Notes: generated by a model not told the origin, from the sequence alone. Numbered from the stretch's first letter, positions 44,601 through 52,046 are shown. The stretch: DNA of 64,000 nt from Actinomadura oligospora ATCC 43269 (GCF_000518265.1 NZ_JADG01000010.1:310001-374000); one strand, 5' to 3'. Numbers and translations: made by a program.

Positions 44601-45435
44601 GAATCGCCGCGTGAACCGCCTGGACGACACCACCGGCGGTCCTGTGCCGTCGGGCGAGCGCGGCGGCGAACGCGCCTTCCTGGCCGATGGGCAGCAACTG
44701 AGTGCGCAGGTCACGGGCACCAAGACCGTCCGGGACGCCGTGCTCGGCCAGCGCGGAGATCGGCAGGTCCGGACGCGTGTACACGCGATGGCCGCCGACG
44801 ACCGTCGTCTCGCTGCCGTCCATCGCGGTGATCGCCGCCGCGACCGTCTCCGGGAGGTCCGTCTCGGCTACCAGGGCGAGCTGGGAGTCGAGCACCACGC
44901 CGCGGGCGCCGCCCGCCACCGCCGCGGCGGCGGTGGCCGTGCCGATGCCGCCCTGCGCCCACACCGGGACGTCGAGTTCGGCGACCAGGCGCTGGAGCAG
45001 CACGAACGTGCTCAACTCACCGACCCGGCCGCCCGACTCGGCGCCCTTGGCGATGACTCCGACCGCTCCCTGTGCGACGGCCGCCCACGCCTCCGCGGCC
45101 GAAACGACCTCGACGAGCACCCGGCGATCCGCGCCGTCCCAGGGCCGGACGTCCACCCCCGCCTCGAGCACCACACAGTCGACCTGGGCGGGCAGGTGTT
45201 CGGCGGTGAGCGGGCAACCGGCCGACACCCGCACGCCGAAGGCGCCTTCCCACCGGCGCGTGACGCGTTCGAGGTGCTCACGCGCCCGGGAGGCGTCCCG
45301 GCCGAGGTCCAGGACGCCGAGCCCACCGGCCCGCTCGACGGCCACGGCGAGCGCCGCGCCGGGCTCGAGGAAGGGGGTCAGGCCGATCACCAGGTCGCGG
45401 CCGTGCAGGTCAGTGGTCATCTGCGTCTTTTCCAT
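38614..45435 (-). CDS. iterative type I PKS/PUFA-like synthase, NMO-NMO-KS-AT-ACP-KR
   Basis: A 2273-residue protein. Two nitronate-monooxygenase/PfaD-like TIM-barrel units occupy about 1-240 (AKGAESGGR, VPVWAQGGIG) and 325-560 (YPIAQGPMTRVSD, FEGSECGGHIG, VLFAGGVHDA); in PUFA synthases this flavoprotein type is the enoyl reductase. KS about 663-1080 has DAACASS near 852 and GHTKCAAG; AT about 1180-1480 has FLFPGQGSQ and GHSYGE near 1297; one ACP has the PUFA-type DLSIDSIKR near 1707; KR about 1990-2250 has TGGARGI and a YAAAN active-site Tyr. It lacks DH, which the downstream PKS provides. It starts the seven-gene operon at an ATG preceded by GAGG. The product is probably a reduced or partly unsaturated chain. 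Confidence 0.9.
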   Translation of the reverse strand: MEKTQMTTDLHGRDLVIGLTPFLEPGAALAVAVERAGGLGVLDLGRDASRAREHLERVTRRWEGAFGVRVSAGCPLTAEHLPAQVDCVVLEAGVDVRPWDGADRRVLVEVVSAAEAWAAVAQGAVGVIAKGAESGGRVGELSTFVLLQRLVAELDVPVWAQGGIGTATAAAAVAGGARGVVLDSQLALVAETDLPETVAAAITAMDGSETTVVGGHRVYTRPDLPISALAEHGVPDGLGARDLRTQLLPIGQEGAFAAALARRHRTAGGVVQAVHAAIRAGIAAGREQAPLAPGHGIAREPRGPRYPIAQGPMTRVSDRAAFAARVAEDGGLPFVALALLNGEDTRRLLDETAELLGDRPWGVGVLGFAPEEVRAAQLDAVRAVRPPYALIAGGRPAQAAALESEGVAAYLHVPSPGLLARFVKEGARRFVFEGSECGGHIGPRASFPLWQAQIDCLLDHADVLPETSVLFAGGVHDARSGAMVAALCGPLAERGAATGVLMGTAYLFTREAVDAGAILPGYQATALECEGTALLETSPGHVTRCADTPFVAAFEETRRRLLDGGATVQEAWAELESLNLGRLRIASKGLRRTAEGLRTLDGPEQRAEGMYMLGQVATLRSEVTTVAGLHEDVSAGSARMLASFTGPADDTGEAEKVRAEPLDIAVVGMACVYPGADDLGEFWSNIVHGVDAITEVPDERWDVGRYHDPEATVRPRGRTPSRWGGFIPRVPFDALEYGIPPASLGAIEPVQLLALEVAARSLRDAGYAERAFDRERTSVIFGAEAGSGLSAAYGLRAALPSYMGEVPPALDRHLPELTDDSFPGVLSNVIAGRIANRLDLGGSNFTVDAACASSLAALDLACKELSAGGSDMVLCGGADLHNDVQDYLLFASVHALSPKGRCATFDSGADGIVLGEGVACVVLKRLADAERDGDRIYAVVKAVGGSSDGRSLGLTAPRPEGQRRALERAYTAGGISPADVGLVEAHGTGTVVGDRTELAALTGLFAEAGAEPAACRIGSVKSQIGHTKCAAGLAGLIKAAYALHTGTRPGGLHLTDPNPFWSPETSPFAFGTAPWEAPPGRRYAGVSAFGFGGTNFHAVLGGYDGADEPAHGLPRWPAELFLFRGDGPDGLVREADRLAAALDADGGTKLRELAAGHLRGAPDAPVRGAIVASSRDDLAAKLAALRAGRTGKGVHLATEETATGGLAFLFPGQGSQRPGMLADLFTAFPGLQRLLRLAEGRYAPVMFPPVAFDRDETARQRAAITDTRVAQPVLGIAGLAMAELLGTLGVRPDMAGGHSYGELVALCTAGAFGEDDLIALSERRADAILAAAGEDPGTMAAVTATAADVRAVLKDLGLGDEVVVANDNAPAQAVISGPTPSVEGAVAALEERGMRARGVPVACAFHSPLVAPASGTLAAALAGLDVRPPARPVWSNGTAAPYPGSAAGVRELVARQVAEPVRFVEQIEAMYAAGARVFVEAGPGRVLTGLVGRILGDRPHTAVACDVAGENGLVRLLEALAALACAGVPVDLRPLFAGRAEAAVSATSGARGRPGWLVDGQLVRTASGECVPGGLRPATEAPQVGPSLTGGSMDDGNGSPRDAAVMEFLRTTREMVAAQRDVVLGYLGTAPAAPAPPMTPAAPAVPVPAPAAVPEASPTPVPAPTAPVPEPGGPERIREVVVATVSARTGYPADMLGTDLDLEGDLSIDSIKRTEIIGELADRLGLGGGDAPLDEDVVADLARIKTIGGIADWLGVHLHGPAEAAEPSEPVRAAGRVEPAAVSEPVTPVSAVPGRYVVEPVAVPSPGGDGDSLTGRRVVLVDDGRGVALALADLLERRGAVPRVVAAPEAGHADALVHLSALGPGAGPVLPGAFAGIRRALLDGAGRLVIATATAGRFGQGGDDAPGTADVGLRGLVRALAREFPDAVMRAVDVDPKEDPRKVAEHLLFELAGGDGRTVVGYSNGTRTAPLVRRADLDGEASAPPGLDRDGVVLLTGGARGITALAARALARRTGCHVELVGRTGPPSGPEDPVTASAADLAALRGVLARQGGGTPAEVDAAARRVLAEREVRATLADLRDAAASVRHHVADVRDADAVRAVVADIHARHGRLDGVVHGAGVLEDRLLADKTPDSFERVYGTKVDGFRALMDAIGSAASAPGEDAVSPPGFVVAFGSVSGAFGNRGQTDYAAANDALDSLCHAWAARLPGRVVAIDWGPWAGGGMVSPELEREYARRGITLISPDAGVACLLRELSHGRDAQVVYMCGEPGDA

Positions 45436-45560
45436 CAGAACCTCGGAGGGGTTCCCTCAAAGGGCATGGCGGTGCCCTGGGCGGACGTGCGAATCGCAAA
45501 GTGGGGGAGAGCGTTGAGCGGGGCAGAAGTGGGCGGGGTAGATCGGTGTTATCACAACGC

Positions 45561-45656
45561 TCAGTCCGCCGTCGACATTCTCCTACCAGACGCTATGGCC
45601 AATACGTTGACAAGTTCCTGGTCAGATGCGATCTCTAAAAGTTGAATCTCTTTCAT
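45561..45656 (-). CDS. possible 31-aa ORF upstream of the PKS operon
   Basis: An ATG-initiated frame ends in TGA in the AT-rich part of the intergenic region, on the PKS strand. The product begins MKEIQLLEIASDQELVNVLA and looks amphipathic and protein-like, unlike the Arg/Pro-rich noise frames. It contains a TTA leucine codon, rare in such genomes and often linked to bldA control. No convincing Shine-Dalgarno is seen. It may be a leader peptide, a gene remnant or chance. Confidence 0.25.
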   Translation of the reverse strand: MKEIQLLEIASDQELVNVLAIASGRRMSTAD

Positions 45657-45901
45657 GTGGCCAAAGGTGGACGTCGCCCCGAGGCGGCTTCCGCGCCCAC
45701 CGCCGTCCAGGCCCGCGCGCGGCGGTCAGAGCCCACGCCACCTACTCTCACGCGCTCTGACCTGCGTATTCAGCGTATTCCGAAGCCTCTCGAACTCCGG
45801 ACGCGACCTCGGCGACCCGATGCGCCGACGACCTGGCCTTCCGCGCCCCGCCAGGCGCGCCGGCCTTGCATTCACGTCCGCGAGCGCCGATGGTCACATG
45901 C

Positions 45902-45930
45902 TTGTATAAGGGGTGATACGGGCGTATAGT
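45902..45930 (+). promoter_or_regulatory. sigma-70-like promoter, plus strand
   Basis: TTGTAT (45902-45907) and TATAGT (45925-45930) are separated by exactly 17 bases, the best -35/-10 pair I noticed in the window. It points toward the 45-aa ORF at 46001 rather than at any annotated gene. Confidence 0.55.
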
Positions 45931-46000
45931 CCACCGTCCATACACGGGCGACGCCCCCGGGAGAGGCGGTCGGCGCGCCATTGCCTCATTGAGCGCGCGC

Positions 46001-46138
46001 ATGTGGATGCCACTGCCATCCAACGTTCACGGGGCGTTCGGCTCCGTTGCTCTCCGAATTGCGCGAGTCTTCAGCTCGGCCATCGTCGTCACAGTGACCC
46101 TGGCGCTGTTCCTCATCCACATCGCCCGCACAACCTGA
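46001..46138 (+). CDS. possible 45-aa single-pass membrane protein
   Basis: A short frame about 70 bases downstream of a good promoter. The product begins MWMPLPSNVHGAFGSVALRI, and its C-terminal half contains SSAIVVTVTLALFLIHIA, a credible transmembrane helix with a short basic end. Codon third positions are less GC-biased than in neighbouring genes and the ribosome binding site is weak, so it may instead be part of a non-coding transcript. No family is recognised. Confidence 0.33.
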   Translation: MWMPLPSNVHGAFGSVALRIARVFSSAIVVTVTLALFLIHIARTT

Positions 46139-46206
46139 ACCCGACAAGGGGAGCGGAAAGCGGCGCAGCGATGAGGAACAGCGCGTTCCGGCCGTCTACC
46201 TCCAGG

Positions 46207-46707
46207 TCAGAAGCGGAGCTCCGGCACCTTGGGCGGCGCCGGGCAGTCCGAGCCGCAGGAGAACGACGGCGTCGGCGCGGACGGGCTCGGCGGAGTGGGC
46301 TCGCCCGGCAGCGTGCTGCCCTTCGGCAGCAGCGAGGCGCACGCCTTGGCCGCGGCCTTGTAGGTCGCCGAGAGCGGGTTGACCGACCCGCCGGTCTTGA
46401 GCTGGATCGTCCCGTCCTCGCCGATCGTGATGCCGGGGAAGTCCTTGACCCCGTGTGACCGCAGGCAGGCGGTGAACGCCTCGCCCCGGTCCCCGCTTCC
46501 GGCGTTCACCTGTGATCCCTGAGCCTGCCCACGCGGCTGTGCCTGTGATTGGGCGGTCAGGCTCACCCACCGACCGTTGGTCCGGGCGTGGGCCGATGGT
46601 GCCTGGGCGGCCAAGAAGGCGGTGACGGTGGCCGCGGCGAGGCAAAGCGGCACTGCGATCCGCCGCCCCGTCCAGCGGCGGCGGGTGTTCTCGGAAGGCG
46701 CGTCCAT
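46207..46707 (-). CDS. small secreted protein, unknown function
   Basis: A 166-residue protein with a twin-Arg/basic N-terminus (ENTRRRWTGRRIAVPL), a hydrophobic core (CLAAATVTAFLAAQAPSAHA) and an AHA cleavage site, so it is probably exported. The mature part has FTACLRSHGVKDFPG ... YKAAAKACASLLP, a two-Cys pattern seen in many small actinobacterial secreted proteins and lipoproteins of unknown role, and ends with a second Cys pair (SFSCGSDC) and a Pro-rich tail. It diverges from an OmpR-type two-component system across 142 bases and may be a target or sensor partner of it. Confidence 0.75.
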   Translation of the reverse strand: MDAPSENTRRRWTGRRIAVPLCLAAATVTAFLAAQAPSAHARTNGRWVSLTAQSQAQPRGQAQGSQVNAGSGDRGEAFTACLRSHGVKDFPGITIGEDGTIQLKTGGSVNPLSATYKAAAKACASLLPKGSTLPGEPTPPSPSAPTPSFSCGSDCPAPPKVPELRF

Positions 46708-46762
46708 GTTCGCTCCTACTCACGTTGTCGGGAGGTGGAGAACCCAGTGCACCAAGAGGGCG

Positions 46763-46801
46763 GTTACCACCCCGGAACAGGAGCCGTTACGCCGCTGTAA
46801 C
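46763..46801 (+). promoter_or_regulatory. candidate response-regulator binding sites
   Basis: GTTAC occurs at 46763-46767 and 46786-46790 and its inverse GTAAC at 46797-46801, in the divergent promoter between the secreted protein and the response regulator. Repeated short half-sites like these suit autoregulation by an OmpR-type regulator. Confidence 0.3.
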
Positions 46802-46849
46802 CGCGCGCCGTCGAGAATGGGCGCGTCCAGCCGCCTGGAACGGGGGCCC

Positions 46850-47503
46850 ATGCGCGTTCTCGTCGTTGAGGATCATCAGGAGCTCGCGGAGACGCTGGCC
46901 GCGGGTCTGCGCCGCGAGGGGATGGCCGTGGACGTCGCCCTGGACGGGACGTCGGCCCTGGCGCGCACGGCGGTGAACCGGTACGAGGTGGTCGTGCTCG
47001 ACCGCGACCTCCCCGGAACGCACGGCGACGACGTGTGCCGGACCCTCGTCTCGCAGCGGTACCCGGCGCGCGTGCTGATGCTGACGGCCGCGTCCACCAT
47101 CGAGGACAGGGTCGAGGGCCTGGCGTTCGGGGCCGACGACTACCTGCCCAAGCCGTTCGCGTTCGCCGAGCTCGTGGCGCGCGTGCGGGCGCTGGCCCGG
47201 CGCTCCCAGCCCGCGGTGCCGCCGGTGCTCGCGCACGGTGAGCTCAAGCTGGATCCCGGACGGCGGGTCGTGGTGCGCGGCGGCAACCGGCTCGACCTCA
47301 GCCCCAAGGAGTTCGCGGTCCTGGAACTGCTGCTCGCCGCGGGTGGCAGGGTGGTGTCCGCCGAGGAACTGCTCGAGCGGGCCTGGGACGAGGCGGCCGA
47401 TCCGTTCACGGGCACGGTGAAGGTGACGGTCAGCAGGCTGCGGCGCAAGCTCGGCGACCCACCGCTCATCGAGACGGTCGCCCAGGCCGGCTACAGGATC
47501 TGA
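46850..47503 (+). CDS. OmpR-family response regulator
   Basis: A 217-residue two-component response regulator. The receiver domain has acidic residues E7/D8, phospho-acceptor Asp51 in VVVLDRDLPG, and the conserved Lys in LPKPF. The C-terminal winged helix (LDLSPKEFAVLELLLAAGGRVVSAEEL, then VKVTVSRLRRKLG and AGYRI) binds DNA. The ATG follows GGGGGCCC; longer upstream frames are not domain-like. The paired histidine kinase begins 15 bases later. Targets probably include its own promoter and the divergent secreted protein. Confidence 0.92.
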   Translation: MRVLVVEDHQELAETLAAGLRREGMAVDVALDGTSALARTAVNRYEVVVLDRDLPGTHGDDVCRTLVSQRYPARVLMLTAASTIEDRVEGLAFGADDYLPKPFAFAELVARVRALARRSQPAVPPVLAHGELKLDPGRRVVVRGGNRLDLSPKEFAVLELLLAAGGRVVSAEELLERAWDEAADPFTGTVKVTVSRLRRKLGDPPLIETVAQAGYRI

Positions 47504-47518
47504 AGGATCGGACCGTCC

Positions 47519-48655
47519 GTGTCGATCAGGCTGCGACTCACGCTGCTGTACGGAGTGCTGTTCCTGGTGAGTGGCCTGGCGCTGCTCACCGTGGTCTACG
47601 TGCTGGTGGCGCACGCTCCGCCCTGGTCCGCGGTCGACCCGCCCAAGGCGCCCGCCACGCCGACACTGCCCCGGGGGCTCGGCCCGAACGCGCCGACGAT
47701 GCCCGACCTGAGGGCCGAGCTGGCACACCAGCGGGCCGACTACCTGCGCGACCTGCTCACCGCGTCCGGCGTCGCGCTCGCCCTCATGACGGTCGGCTCG
47801 GTCTGGCTGGGCTGGCTGATGGCCGGGCGGGCGCTGCGCCCGCTGCGCACCATGACCGACAACGCACGGGCGATCTCGGCGAACGACCTGCATCGCCGAC
47901 TGAGCCTGGGCGGCCCCGACGACGAGCTCAAGGGCCTCGCCGACACCTTCGACGACCTCCTGGACCACCTGGAGGGCGCGTTCGAGGCGCAGCGCCGGTT
48001 CGTCGCCAACGCCTCGCACGAGCTCCGCACCCCGCTCACCTACGAGCGCAGCCTGCTCGAGGTCTCGCTCGCCGACCCGAACGCCACGGCCGCGGAACTG
48101 CGGGACGCCTGTGAGCGTGTCCTCGGCGGCAACCAGCGTCAGGGCGAGCTCATCGAGGCGCTGCTGACACTGGCCCGCAGCCAGCGCGGCCTTGACCGGC
48201 GCACCCGCCTCGACCTGGCGATCTCCGCCGGAGAGGTGCTGGACCTCGCCCGGCGGGACGTGGCGGCGGATCCGCCGGTGTTCGACGTCGAGCTGGACTC
48301 CGCCCCCGTGCTGGGCGACCCGCCGCTGCTCGAACGGCTGATCGTGAACCTGGCCGACAACGCCGTCCGGCATAACGTGCCCGGCGGCCGGGTCACGATC
48401 CGGACCGGGGTCCGCGACGGACGTTCCGAACTGGTGGTGCGCAACACCGGCCCGGTCGTCCCGGCCGACCAGGTCGACACGATCTTCCAGCCGTTCCAGC
48501 GCCTCGCGGCCACCCGGCTCGCCGGCCGGGACGGCCACGGCATCGGCCTCTCGATCGTCGCCGCCATTGTCACCGCACACGATGGCGACCTGCACGCCGA
48601 GGCGCCGCCCGAAGGCGGCCTCGAGGTCACCGTCCGCTTCCCACAAGCGACCTGA
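47519..48655 (+). CDS. sensor histidine kinase
   Basis: A 378-residue membrane kinase. Two transmembrane helices (about 8-30 and 80-102) enclose a short Pro-rich extracellular loop of about 50 residues; a HAMP linker (LRPLRTMTDNARAISANDLHRRL) follows. The phosphorylated His is in ASHELRTPLTYE, and the ATPase domain has the N box LADNAVRHN and G box GHGIGLSIV. GTG start, same operon as the response regulator. The small sensor loop suggests it detects an envelope or membrane signal; the ligand is unknown. The E-box variant ERSLLEV after the H-box is typical of actinobacterial kinases of this group. Confidence 0.92.
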   Translation: MSIRLRLTLLYGVLFLVSGLALLTVVYVLVAHAPPWSAVDPPKAPATPTLPRGLGPNAPTMPDLRAELAHQRADYLRDLLTASGVALALMTVGSVWLGWLMAGRALRPLRTMTDNARAISANDLHRRLSLGGPDDELKGLADTFDDLLDHLEGAFEAQRRFVANASHELRTPLTYERSLLEVSLADPNATAAELRDACERVLGGNQRQGELIEALLTLARSQRGLDRRTRLDLAISAGEVLDLARRDVAADPPVFDVELDSAPVLGDPPLLERLIVNLADNAVRHNVPGGRVTIRTGVRDGRSELVVRNTGPVVPADQVDTIFQPFQRLAATRLAGRDGHGIGLSIVAAIVTAHDGDLHAEAPPEGGLEVTVRFPQAT

Positions 48656-48687
48656 CACCGCCACGGACGATCAGGAGGGCGGCCGGG

Positions 48688-49007
48688 TCACTCGGTGGGG
48701 AGGTGCCAGACGGCGGGGAGGCCCGCGGTGGTGCCGGTGGCGGAGTAGTCGTGGACGACGTCCAGGTATCCGGCCATGCGGGCCTGCCAGGCGATGTTCA
48801 CCGGGAGGTTCTCCAGGGCGGCCAGGAGGGCGGGGTAGTCGTCGCAGTCGATGAGGTGGAAGAGGTCGAGGCCGCTGCGCCAGATCGTCCAGTCGTGGGC
48901 GCCGGCGGCGCGGATGGCGTCGGTCAGCTCCTCCGGCACCTCGCGGTGGGCCTGCTCGTAGGCGTGTTCCGCGCCGGGCTTGAGGCGGGTGTGCAGGGCG
49001 ATGCGCA

Positions 49008-49008
<1 letters not shown>
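48688..49008 (-). CDS. L-rhamnose/L-fucose mutarotase (RhaM/FucU-like)
   Basis: A 106-residue protein of the rhamnose mutarotase family: MRIALHTRLKPGAEHAYEQAHREVPEEL, then DWTIWRSGLDLFHLIDCDDYPALL and a closing AVWHLPTE. These enzymes interconvert alpha and beta anomers of 6-deoxyhexoses, speeding supply of the anomer needed by the dehydrogenase. The ATG overlaps the regulator stop as TGATG, so it is coexpressed with the GntR repressor and diverges from the fucose operon. The locus points to L-fucose as substrate rather than L-rhamnose; that choice is inference. Confidence 0.85.
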
Positions 49009-49748
<740 letters not shown>

Positions 49749-49785
49749 CCTGTGGTCTCCCTTTCCCCCGGTTGCCGGACCCATC

Positions 49786-49887
49786 TTGATCTGGTCGGAC
49801 CAATCAAGGCAAGTAACGACTTCATTACGAGGTATTGCCAGGTACCTGGGGTGAAGTGGTCTGATGACTTCACGATTGGTCCGATGA
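49786..49887. promoter_or_regulatory. three operator-like sites for the GntR regulator
   Basis: TGGTCGGACCA (49792-49802, flanked by TTGAT and ATCAA) is a near-perfect palindrome. TGGTCTGATGA (49857-49867) and TGGTCCGATGA (49877-49887) repeat its left half exactly 20 bp apart. TGGTCNGACCA fits the TNGTNNNACNA pattern of FadR-type operators. A further palindrome, CCAGGTACCTGG, is at 49838-49849. All lie between the divergent regulator and catabolic operon. Confidence 0.7.
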
Positions 49888-49914
49888 ATCGAGAGCATGA
49901 GGGGGGACGCTTCA

Positions 49915-50766
49915 GTGAAGCTGCTGCGCGTGGGACCGGTGGGCGCCGAGCGGCCCGCGGCCCTGGCCGGGGACGGCACGCTGCGCGACCTGTCCGGGAT
50001 CACCGCCGACATCGACGCGGCGTTCCTCGCCGGAGACGGCCTCGACCAGGCGCGGAGCGCGCTGGAGGGCGGCCGCCTCCCGGTGGTCGAGGGCCCCGTG
50101 CGGGTCGGCCCGCCGCTCGCGCGCCCCGGCAAGATCGTGTGCGTCGGCCTCAACTACCGCGACCACGCCGCCGAGACGGGCGCGGAGCCCCCGGCCGAGC
50201 CGGTGCTGTTCATGAAGGCGCCGAACACAGTGGTCGGACCGGACGACGAGGTGCTCGTCCCGCGCGGCAGCGTCAAGACCGACTACGAGGTGGAGCTCGC
50301 GGTCGTCCTCGGCGGCACCGCCCGCTACCTGGACTCGCCCGAGCAGGCCCGCGACCTGATCGCCGGTTACGCGATCAGCAACGACGTCTCCGAGCGCGAG
50401 TTCCAGCTCGAGCGCGGCGGGACGTGGGACAAGGGCAAGTCCTGCGAGACGTTCAACCCGTTCGGCCCGTGGCTGGTCACCGCCGACGAGATCGCCGACC
50501 CGCAGGCGCTCGCCCTCCGGCTGTGGGTCGACGGCGAGCTCCGCCAGGACGGCTCGACGAAGAACATGATCTTCGGGATCGAGCACGTGATCTGGTACAT
50601 CAGCCGGTTCATGGTTCTGGAGCCCGGGGACGTGATCAACACCGGCACCCCGGCGGGCGTCGCGCTGGGCCGTCCAGGCGAGCCCTACCTGCGCGCGGGC
50701 CAGGTGGTGGAGGTCGAGATCGAGGGCCTCGGACGCCAGCGGCAGACCGTCGGGAGCGCCGAGTGA
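49915..50766 (+). CDS. fumarylacetoacetate hydrolase family, 2,4-diketo-3-deoxy-L-fuconate hydrolase
   Basis: A 283-residue FAH-fold enzyme. The core has KIVCVGLNYRDHAAETG, FMKAPNTVVGPDDEV, the metal-binding DYEVELAVVLG, and GDVINTGTPAGV near the end. FAH enzymes cleave C-C bonds of diketo acids; in the non-phosphorylated fucose pathway this one splits 2,4-diketo-3-deoxy-L-fuconate into pyruvate and L-lactate. GTG at 49915 follows GAGGGGGGACG; the ATG at 49897 is an alternative. It is the first gene of the fucose operon and overlaps the dehydratase start as GTGA. Confidence 0.85.
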   Translation: MKLLRVGPVGAERPAALAGDGTLRDLSGITADIDAAFLAGDGLDQARSALEGGRLPVVEGPVRVGPPLARPGKIVCVGLNYRDHAAETGAEPPAEPVLFMKAPNTVVGPDDEVLVPRGSVKTDYEVELAVVLGGTARYLDSPEQARDLIAGYAISNDVSEREFQLERGGTWDKGKSCETFNPFGPWLVTADEIADPQALALRLWVDGELRQDGSTKNMIFGIEHVIWYISRFMVLEPGDVINTGTPAGVALGRPGEPYLRAGQVVEVEIEGLGRQRQTVGSAE

Positions 50767-52046
50767 AGATCGTCGCGCTGGAGGCGCACGACGTCCGCTT
50801 CCCGACCTCCCGCGAGCTGGACGGTTCGGACGCGATGAACCCCGACCCCGACTACTCGGCGGCCTACGTGGTGCTGCGCACCGACGACGGCCTCGAAGGG
50901 CACGGGTTCTGCTTCACCATCGGCCGCGGCAACGACGTCTGCGTCGCCGCGATCCAGGCGCACGCGCCGCTCGTCGTGGGCTCCGACCTCGACATGGACG
51001 ACCTCGGCGGGTTCGCGCGGCGGCTCGTCCACGACTCGCAGCTCCGCTGGCTCGGCCCGGAGAAGGGCGCGGTGCACATGGCCGCCGCCGCCATCGTGAA
51101 CGCGGCGTTCGACCTGGCCGGACGCGTCGCCGGTCTCCCCGTCTGGCGGCTGCTCGCCGAGATGTCCCCCGAGCAGATCGTCGACCTCGCGGACTGGCGG
51201 TACCTCACCGACGCCCTCACCCCCGCGCGCGCGATGGAGATCCTCCAGGACGCGCGTCCCGGCAGAGCCGAACGCACCGCGAAGCTCCTCGCGGACGGCT
51301 ACCCCGCCTACACCACCACGCCCGGCTGGCTGGGCTACAGCGACGAGAAGCTCGTGCGCCTCGCGCGCGAGGCCGTCGCCGACGGCTTCACGCAGATCAA
51401 GCTGAAGGTCGGCGCGGACCTCGACGACGACGTCCGCCGCATGCGCCTCGCGCGCGAGGCGGTCGGCCCGGACATCCGGATCGCCGTGGACGCCAACCAG
51501 CGCTGGGACGTCGGCCCCGCGATCGAGTGGATGAAGGCCCTCGCGCCCCACGACCCCTACTGGATCGAGGAGCCGACCAGCCCGGACGACGTGCTCGGCC
51601 ACGCGGCCGTCCGCCGCGCCGTCGCCCCGGTGAAGGTCGCGACCGGCGAGCACATCGCGAACCGCGTCATGGTCAAGCAGATGCTGCAGGCCGGGGCGCT
51701 GGACGTCCTCCAGATCGACGCCTGCCGGGTCGCGGGCGTCACCGAGAACGTCGCGAACCTGCTGCTCGCCGCCGCGCACGGCGTCCCGGTCTGCCCTCAC
51801 GCGGGCGGCGTCGGGCTCTGCGAGGCCGTCCAGCACCTGTCGATGTTCGACTACGTCGCGGTCAGCGGCACGACCGACGACCGGGTCATCGAGTACGTCG
51901 ACCACCTGCACGAGCACTTCACCGATCCGGTCCGGATCGTGGACGGACGCTACGCCGCGCCCACCGCGCCCGGCATGTCCACCGAGATGCGCGCCGCGAG
52001 CCTGGCCGCGCACACCTACCCCGACGGCGAGGTCTGGAGGAGCTGA
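50763..52046 (+). CDS. fucD: L-fuconate dehydratase (enolase superfamily)
   Basis: A 427-residue member of the mandelate racemase/enolase superfamily, the usual length for FucD. Catalytic and metal motifs are KLKVG (Lys base), DANQRW (metal Asp), EEPTSPDD (metal Glu), ATGEH (metal Glu) and the His of CPHAGGVGLCE. The stretch EEPTSPDD ... FDYVAVSGTTDDRVIEYVDHLHEHF is characteristic of the L-fuconate branch rather than rhamnonate or galactonate dehydratases. It removes water from L-fuconate to give 2-keto-3-deoxy-L-fuconate. GTG start overlapping the hydrolase stop; the SDR follows with TGATG. Confidence 0.9.
   Translation: MKIVALEAHDVRFPTSRELDGSDAMNPDPDYSAAYVVLRTDDGLEGHGFCFTIGRGNDVCVAAIQAHAPLVVGSDLDMDDLGGFARRLVHDSQLRWLGPEKGAVHMAAAAIVNAAFDLAGRVAGLPVWRLLAEMSPEQIVDLADWRYLTDALTPARAMEILQDARPGRAERTAKLLADGYPAYTTTPGWLGYSDEKLVRLAREAVADGFTQIKLKVGADLDDDVRRMRLAREAVGPDIRIAVDANQRWDVGPAIEWMKALAPHDPYWIEEPTSPDDVLGHAAVRRAVAPVKVATGEHIANRVMVKQMLQAGALDVLQIDACRVAGVTENVANLLLAAAHGVPVCPHAGGVGLCEAVQHLSMFDYVAVSGTTDDRVIEYVDHLHEHFTDPVRIVDGRYAAPTAPGMSTEMRAASLAAHTYPDGEVWRS

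Larger units (their letters stand above)
45436..46206. other. 771-bp intergenic regulatory region upstream of the PKS operon
   Basis: This is the largest gene-poor stretch in the window. About 45540-45660 is clearly AT-richer than its surroundings and probably holds the PKS operon promoter, though I could not fix -35/-10 boxes on the minus strand. It also contains a 31-codon minus-strand ORF, a good plus-strand promoter and a 45-codon plus-strand ORF, listed separately. Longer frames here look like GC-driven noise. Confidence 0.55.

Noticed and set aside
40159..45645. Plus-strand frame of 1828 codons opposite the first PKS
   Set aside because: It is Arg/Gly/Val-rich with no domain; it is the antisense shadow of a high-GC PKS gene whose domains are clear on the minus strand.
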